This document shows positions 61,499 to 64,000 of a stretch of DNA of 64,000 nucleotides, one piece after another; position 1 is the first letter of the stretch; every line of letters starts with the position of its first letter. This DNA comes from Alkaliphilus oremlandii OhILAs (GTDB lineage: Bacteria > Bacillota > Clostridia > Peptostreptococcales > Natronincolaceae): assembly GCF_000018325.1 (NCBI RefSeq), contig NC_009922.1, positions 310,001 to 374,000 of the forward strand, given 5' to 3'. The notes beneath the pieces are model-generated. The model made no database searches and was not told the DNA's origin. It was given only the letters and a program-made list of their open reading frames with translations. The position numbers and the translations under genes are program-made.

Positions 61499-63037
61499 TT
61501 AATTTTTTAACCCTTTCTTGATAATGCCATCTTTTACTACACTATTGTCTAGGGGTGCCAGTGGGAAAAGATAGGGATATCCAAAGGATTCCAAATTGCA
61601 CAGATGAATGATAACCCAGCACCAAGATATAACAATACCAAAGGCACCAAAGGTTGCAGCCATAATAATAATGGGAATCCGTAGAATCCGTAAAGCGTAT
61701 GAGGTATTGTAATGAGGAAATATATAGCTACCGATTACAGTAATACCAATGACAATAACCATGGTTGGACTGGCAAAGTTGGATTGAATGGCAGCATCTC
61801 CTATGACGATTGCGCCTACGATACCGATTGTTTGACCAATACTTTGAGGCAGACGATTACTGGCTTCTCTTATGAGCTCAACAGCAACTTCCATTAATAG
61901 AGCTTCAATTACTGGAGGAAATGGGACATTGGTTCTGTTTTTTGATAAATCAATCAGTAAATTCATGGGGATCATTTCATGATGAAATGATATTAAAGCC
62001 ACATAAATAGAGGGTAAAGAGGTAGCAATAAAAAAACCCATAAAACGAAAAAAACGTGTTAAATTGCTAGAAATAATTCTCGTATAATAATCCTCAGAAG
62101 AATGGAAAAGCTGAAAGAATGTAATCGGCAGTACTAAAGCGATGGGACTTCCATCTGTTAAAATAATAATTCTGCCTTCCATCAGATCACCACAAACCTT
62201 ATCCGGTCTTTCTGTTATTTGTGTTTGCGGAAAGGGAGAGTAGGGGTATTGTTCTAAATGTTGCTCAATATAAGCACTTTCTAAAACCACTTCAGTTTCT
62301 ATATTTGTAATAAGATCAATAATATTCTCTAGAAGGTGATGATTCACTTTATTTTCCATGTATAGAACAGAAATCGTCGTATGACTTTCACTTCCAATGA
62401 TCATATTCATGACCTTCAAATGAGAACTTTTAATTCTTTTTCGAATGAGGCCAATATTTGTATCAATGTCTTCAATAAAGCTATCGCGTGGGCTTCGAAT
62501 AGCACTTTCAACAGTAGATTCTGCTATGGATCTTCCCTCTTTACCCTTAGTTTCTAGCACTAGGGCAGTGCTGCAATAATTAGTGAATAGTACAGTATTT
62601 CCATATAAAATACTTTGGACTACTTGACTCCAATGATCGATTTTTTTGATGTTAGAAGTCGTAATAATTTCTGCAAAGATTTCTAAGGAACGGATATTCC
62701 CTTTAGAGGGTGTATGATCTTTATCATAAATCAAAGAAGGCTCCTGAGGCCCATGGGATAATCTTTCGCTTTCATAGGAATTGATCGGATGAATAATATT
62801 TTTATTGATAACATCTAGATTGACTAGAACATTTGAATAAATCAATAGTCCCTCTATCATTTCCTTTCCTACATTTAGTTTTACAGGAGTATAGGTGATA
62901 TCAGAACATTGTTCAAATATTTCCTCTAAATTCTGCTGATAAACTTGTACAGGGTTTGGCAGAATTGGCGTCGTGTTTTTTTCTTTATTTCCTTGAGATG
63001 CTTCCGCAACCGTAAATAGTCTACTTAGAAGTTTCAT
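61499..63037 (-). CDS. Spore germination receptor A subunit, second operon
   Basis: A 512-residue GerA-family protein. TVESAIRSPRDSFIEDIDTNIGLIRKR (seen as SAIRSPRDSFIEDIDTN) corresponds to the RGPRDGLVENLRVN motif of the other A subunit. FPQTQITERPDKV and the PFPPVIEALLMEVAVELIREA region are conserved. About five membrane spans fill the C-terminal 200 residues. GGGGG lies seven bases before the ATG at 63037. It is the first gene of the leftward operon. Confidence 0.94.
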   Translation of the reverse strand: MKLLSRLFTVAEASQGNKEKNTTPILPNPVQVYQQNLEEIFEQCSDITYTPVKLNVGKEMIEGLLIYSNVLVNLDVINKNIIHPINSYESERLSHGPQEPSLIYDKDHTPSKGNIRSLEIFAEIITTSNIKKIDHWSQVVQSILYGNTVLFTNYCSTALVLETKGKEGRSIAESTVESAIRSPRDSFIEDIDTNIGLIRKRIKSSHLKVMNMIIGSESHTTISVLYMENKVNHHLLENIIDLITNIETEVVLESAYIEQHLEQYPYSPFPQTQITERPDKVCGDLMEGRIIILTDGSPIALVLPITFFQLFHSSEDYYTRIISSNLTRFFRFMGFFIATSLPSIYVALISFHHEMIPMNLLIDLSKNRTNVPFPPVIEALLMEVAVELIREASNRLPQSIGQTIGIVGAIVIGDAAIQSNFASPTMVIVIGITVIGSYIFPHYNTSYALRILRIPIIIMAATFGAFGIVISWCWVIIHLCNLESFGYPYLFPLAPLDNSVVKDGIIKKGLKN

Positions 63038-63273
63038 AAAGAAGCCCCCTATTCAATATTTATATTAGTATAGGAAAATTCTAAGAAAATATGTACGGAT
63101 GAAAGACCAGATGCAAATTATATATCCACATTAAAACCTGCTTCCATGGTTCTAATTTCAATGAGTACATATTTTAACCGGATAGAAATTATCTTGTCAT
63201 TAAAAAATGTTCATATAAATAAGTGTTGATTTCCTTTTTAATAAGTACTATATTTAAATTAACAAATGAATAC

Positions 63274-63434
63274 ATTTTATGGTTCTTTCTTATGAAAGCT
63301 AAGAGGGAAAGAGGTGAGAAACCTCTGCAGCCCCCGCTACTGTAAGCAGGACGAAATTCCAATAAACCACTGTGTAAATGGGAAGGTAGGAAGAGTAGGA
63401 AGAGTGCAAGCCAGGAGACCTGCCATAAAACGTG
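63274..63434 (+). ncRNA. Cobalamin riboswitch upstream of a corrinoid-type ABC binding protein
   Basis: Conserved blocks in order: TATGAAAGCTAAGAGGGAA, GAGGTGAGAAACCTC, the B12 box GCAGCCCCCGCTACTGTAAGC, CCACTGTG, GGGAAGG, and GCAAGCCAGGAGACCTGCC. It is a full-length class I (adenosylcobalamin-type) aptamer. A terminator hairpin at 63480 follows as the likely expression platform, and the gene at 63607 is a BtuF/FecB-type lipoprotein. Confidence 0.96.
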
Positions 63435-63479
63435 AATGAAGCTGCTTCGGTGGGAGGTAAGTGTTATTGTTGTATATTT

Positions 63480-63511
63480 AACACACTATTCCTGTAGTGT
63501 GTTTTTTATTG
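63480..63511 (+). terminator. Riboswitch-controlled terminator
   Basis: AACACACTA pairs with TAGTGTGTT across TTCCTG, followed by six T. It lies about 45 bases after the aptamer and about 100 bases before the gene, the position of a terminator-type expression platform. Confidence 0.88.
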
Positions 63512-63606
63512 CATAAAAGCATATATTTTCTAGGGGCAGTAGATGGGTATGGACAATTTCTCATAGGAATCAATTTAGGCTATGGATAGGGAGAGGAGAA
63601 GAATAA

Positions 63607-64000
63607 ATGAAGAAAAACAGAATCTTAAGCATGATCCTAATTTTAGTAATGGCAGTATCCTTTGTGGGATGCAGCACTACGGATCAGGAGGTAAAGGGTG
63701 AGAATAATCCTGGCGTAGGGCAGGAAACAAAACAAGATCCAAATAAACAGGGGAATGAAAACAACCCTTACCCAGAGTACGTACTAGAGGTGACAGATGA
63801 AACAGTAACATTTATGAGCTCTGAGGGAGAAATTACAGTAACGAAGAAACCAAAAAAGGTGGCCATACTGATGAACTCCTATTTAGATCTATGGTATATG
63901 GCAGGAGGAGAAGCCATCGCTAGAATTGATGGAACTTCAAATATTCCAGATGCGGCTATGGATATCGTTCAACTAGGGAAAATGAATGCCATCAGTGTGG
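63607..64000 (+). CDS. BtuF/FecB-type ABC transporter binding lipoprotein, 3' end outside window
   Basis: The first 131 codons are visible. The signal ends in F-V-G-C at Cys22. A long Gly/Asn/Gln-rich linker (residues about 23-55) follows, then the start of a Periplas_BP_2 domain: EVTDETVTFMSSEGEITV and KVAILMNSYLDLWYMAGGEA. AGAGGAGAAG precedes the ATG. Control by a cobalamin riboswitch indicates a role in uptake of a corrinoid or, less likely, cobalt. Confidence 0.9.
   Translation, partial: MKKNRILSMILILVMAVSFVGCSTTDQEVKGENNPGVGQETKQDPNKQGNENNPYPEYVLEVTDETVTFMSSEGEITVTKKPKKVAILMNSYLDLWYMAGGEAIARIDGTSNIPDAAMDIVQLGKMNAISV

Overview
The window looks like chromosome of a low-GC, strictly anaerobic, endospore-forming Firmicute of the Clostridiales. 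Gene content fits an Alkaliphilus-like genome, but that genus call is an inference from recall, not a search. The signs are AT-rich codon use, strong GGAGG ribosome sites with frequent TTG/GTG starts, sporulation and germination genes (spoIIR, sipL, a SpoIID-like gene, two gerABC-type operons, veg), an in-frame UGA selenocysteine codon, and many iron-sulfur flavoenzymes of anaerobic metabolism.

Layout. 1-3.4 kb: a leftward molybdenum hydroxylase (xanthine dehydrogenase family) operon, cut by the window edge. 3.5-10.8 kb: a phosphate regulon with a chemoreceptor, pstSCAB-phoU and a nucleotidase-like gene. Each of these three units is preceded by four hexamers spaced exactly 11 bp apart, the pattern of a PhoP/PhoB box. 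10.9-14.6 kb: a small Xre regulator, an exported protein with four FMN-binding repeats, a cobalamin riboswitch with its own strong promoter but no gene behind it, and an NhaC antiporter. 15-20.9 kb: a three-gene NuoE/NuoF/NuoG-GltD flavoprotein complex resembling the Stn-type electron-bifurcating transhydrogenase. 21-23.2 kb: leucyl aminopeptidase, a HesB-like selenoprotein (UGA at codon 32) and a 53-residue zinc-ribbon protein. 23.6-35.4 kb: a sporulation/housekeeping block (SpoIID-amidase fusion, veg, GIY-YIG, sipL, ispE, GntR regulator, nucleotidyltransferase, ger operon, spoIIR) with two tracts of a structured 115-bp repeat. 35.8-47.2 kb: ddl, fchA, a PucR-type regulator, a peroxiredoxin with a PerR-like box, an ATP-grasp/Mur-ligase pair, pepT, a CAP-domain protein and a PHP phosphatase. 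47.5-50.4 kb: an SsuABC/NrtABC-type ABC transporter.

51.5-59.0 kb holds the most unusual system: an AraC regulator divergent from flavodoxin, a NifH-like ATPase, a complete FecBCD-type iron-chelate/tetrapyrrole ABC transporter, and NifD-like and NifK-like proteins. The seven rightward genes are tightly packed. The NifD-like protein keeps the three cluster cysteines. The NifK-like protein has lost them and also lacks the Asp used by BchB. A good Fur-box match precedes the AraC gene and a weaker one precedes flavodoxin. I read this as an iron-regulated nitrogenase-like reductase coupled to uptake of an iron chelate or tetrapyrrole; the substrate is unknown.

59.2-63.0 kb: a second, leftward ger operon. 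63.3-64 kb: a cobalamin riboswitch with a terminator-type expression platform, followed by a truncated lipoprotein of the BtuF/FecB type. No rRNA, tRNA, CRISPR array, prophage or insertion sequence was recognised.
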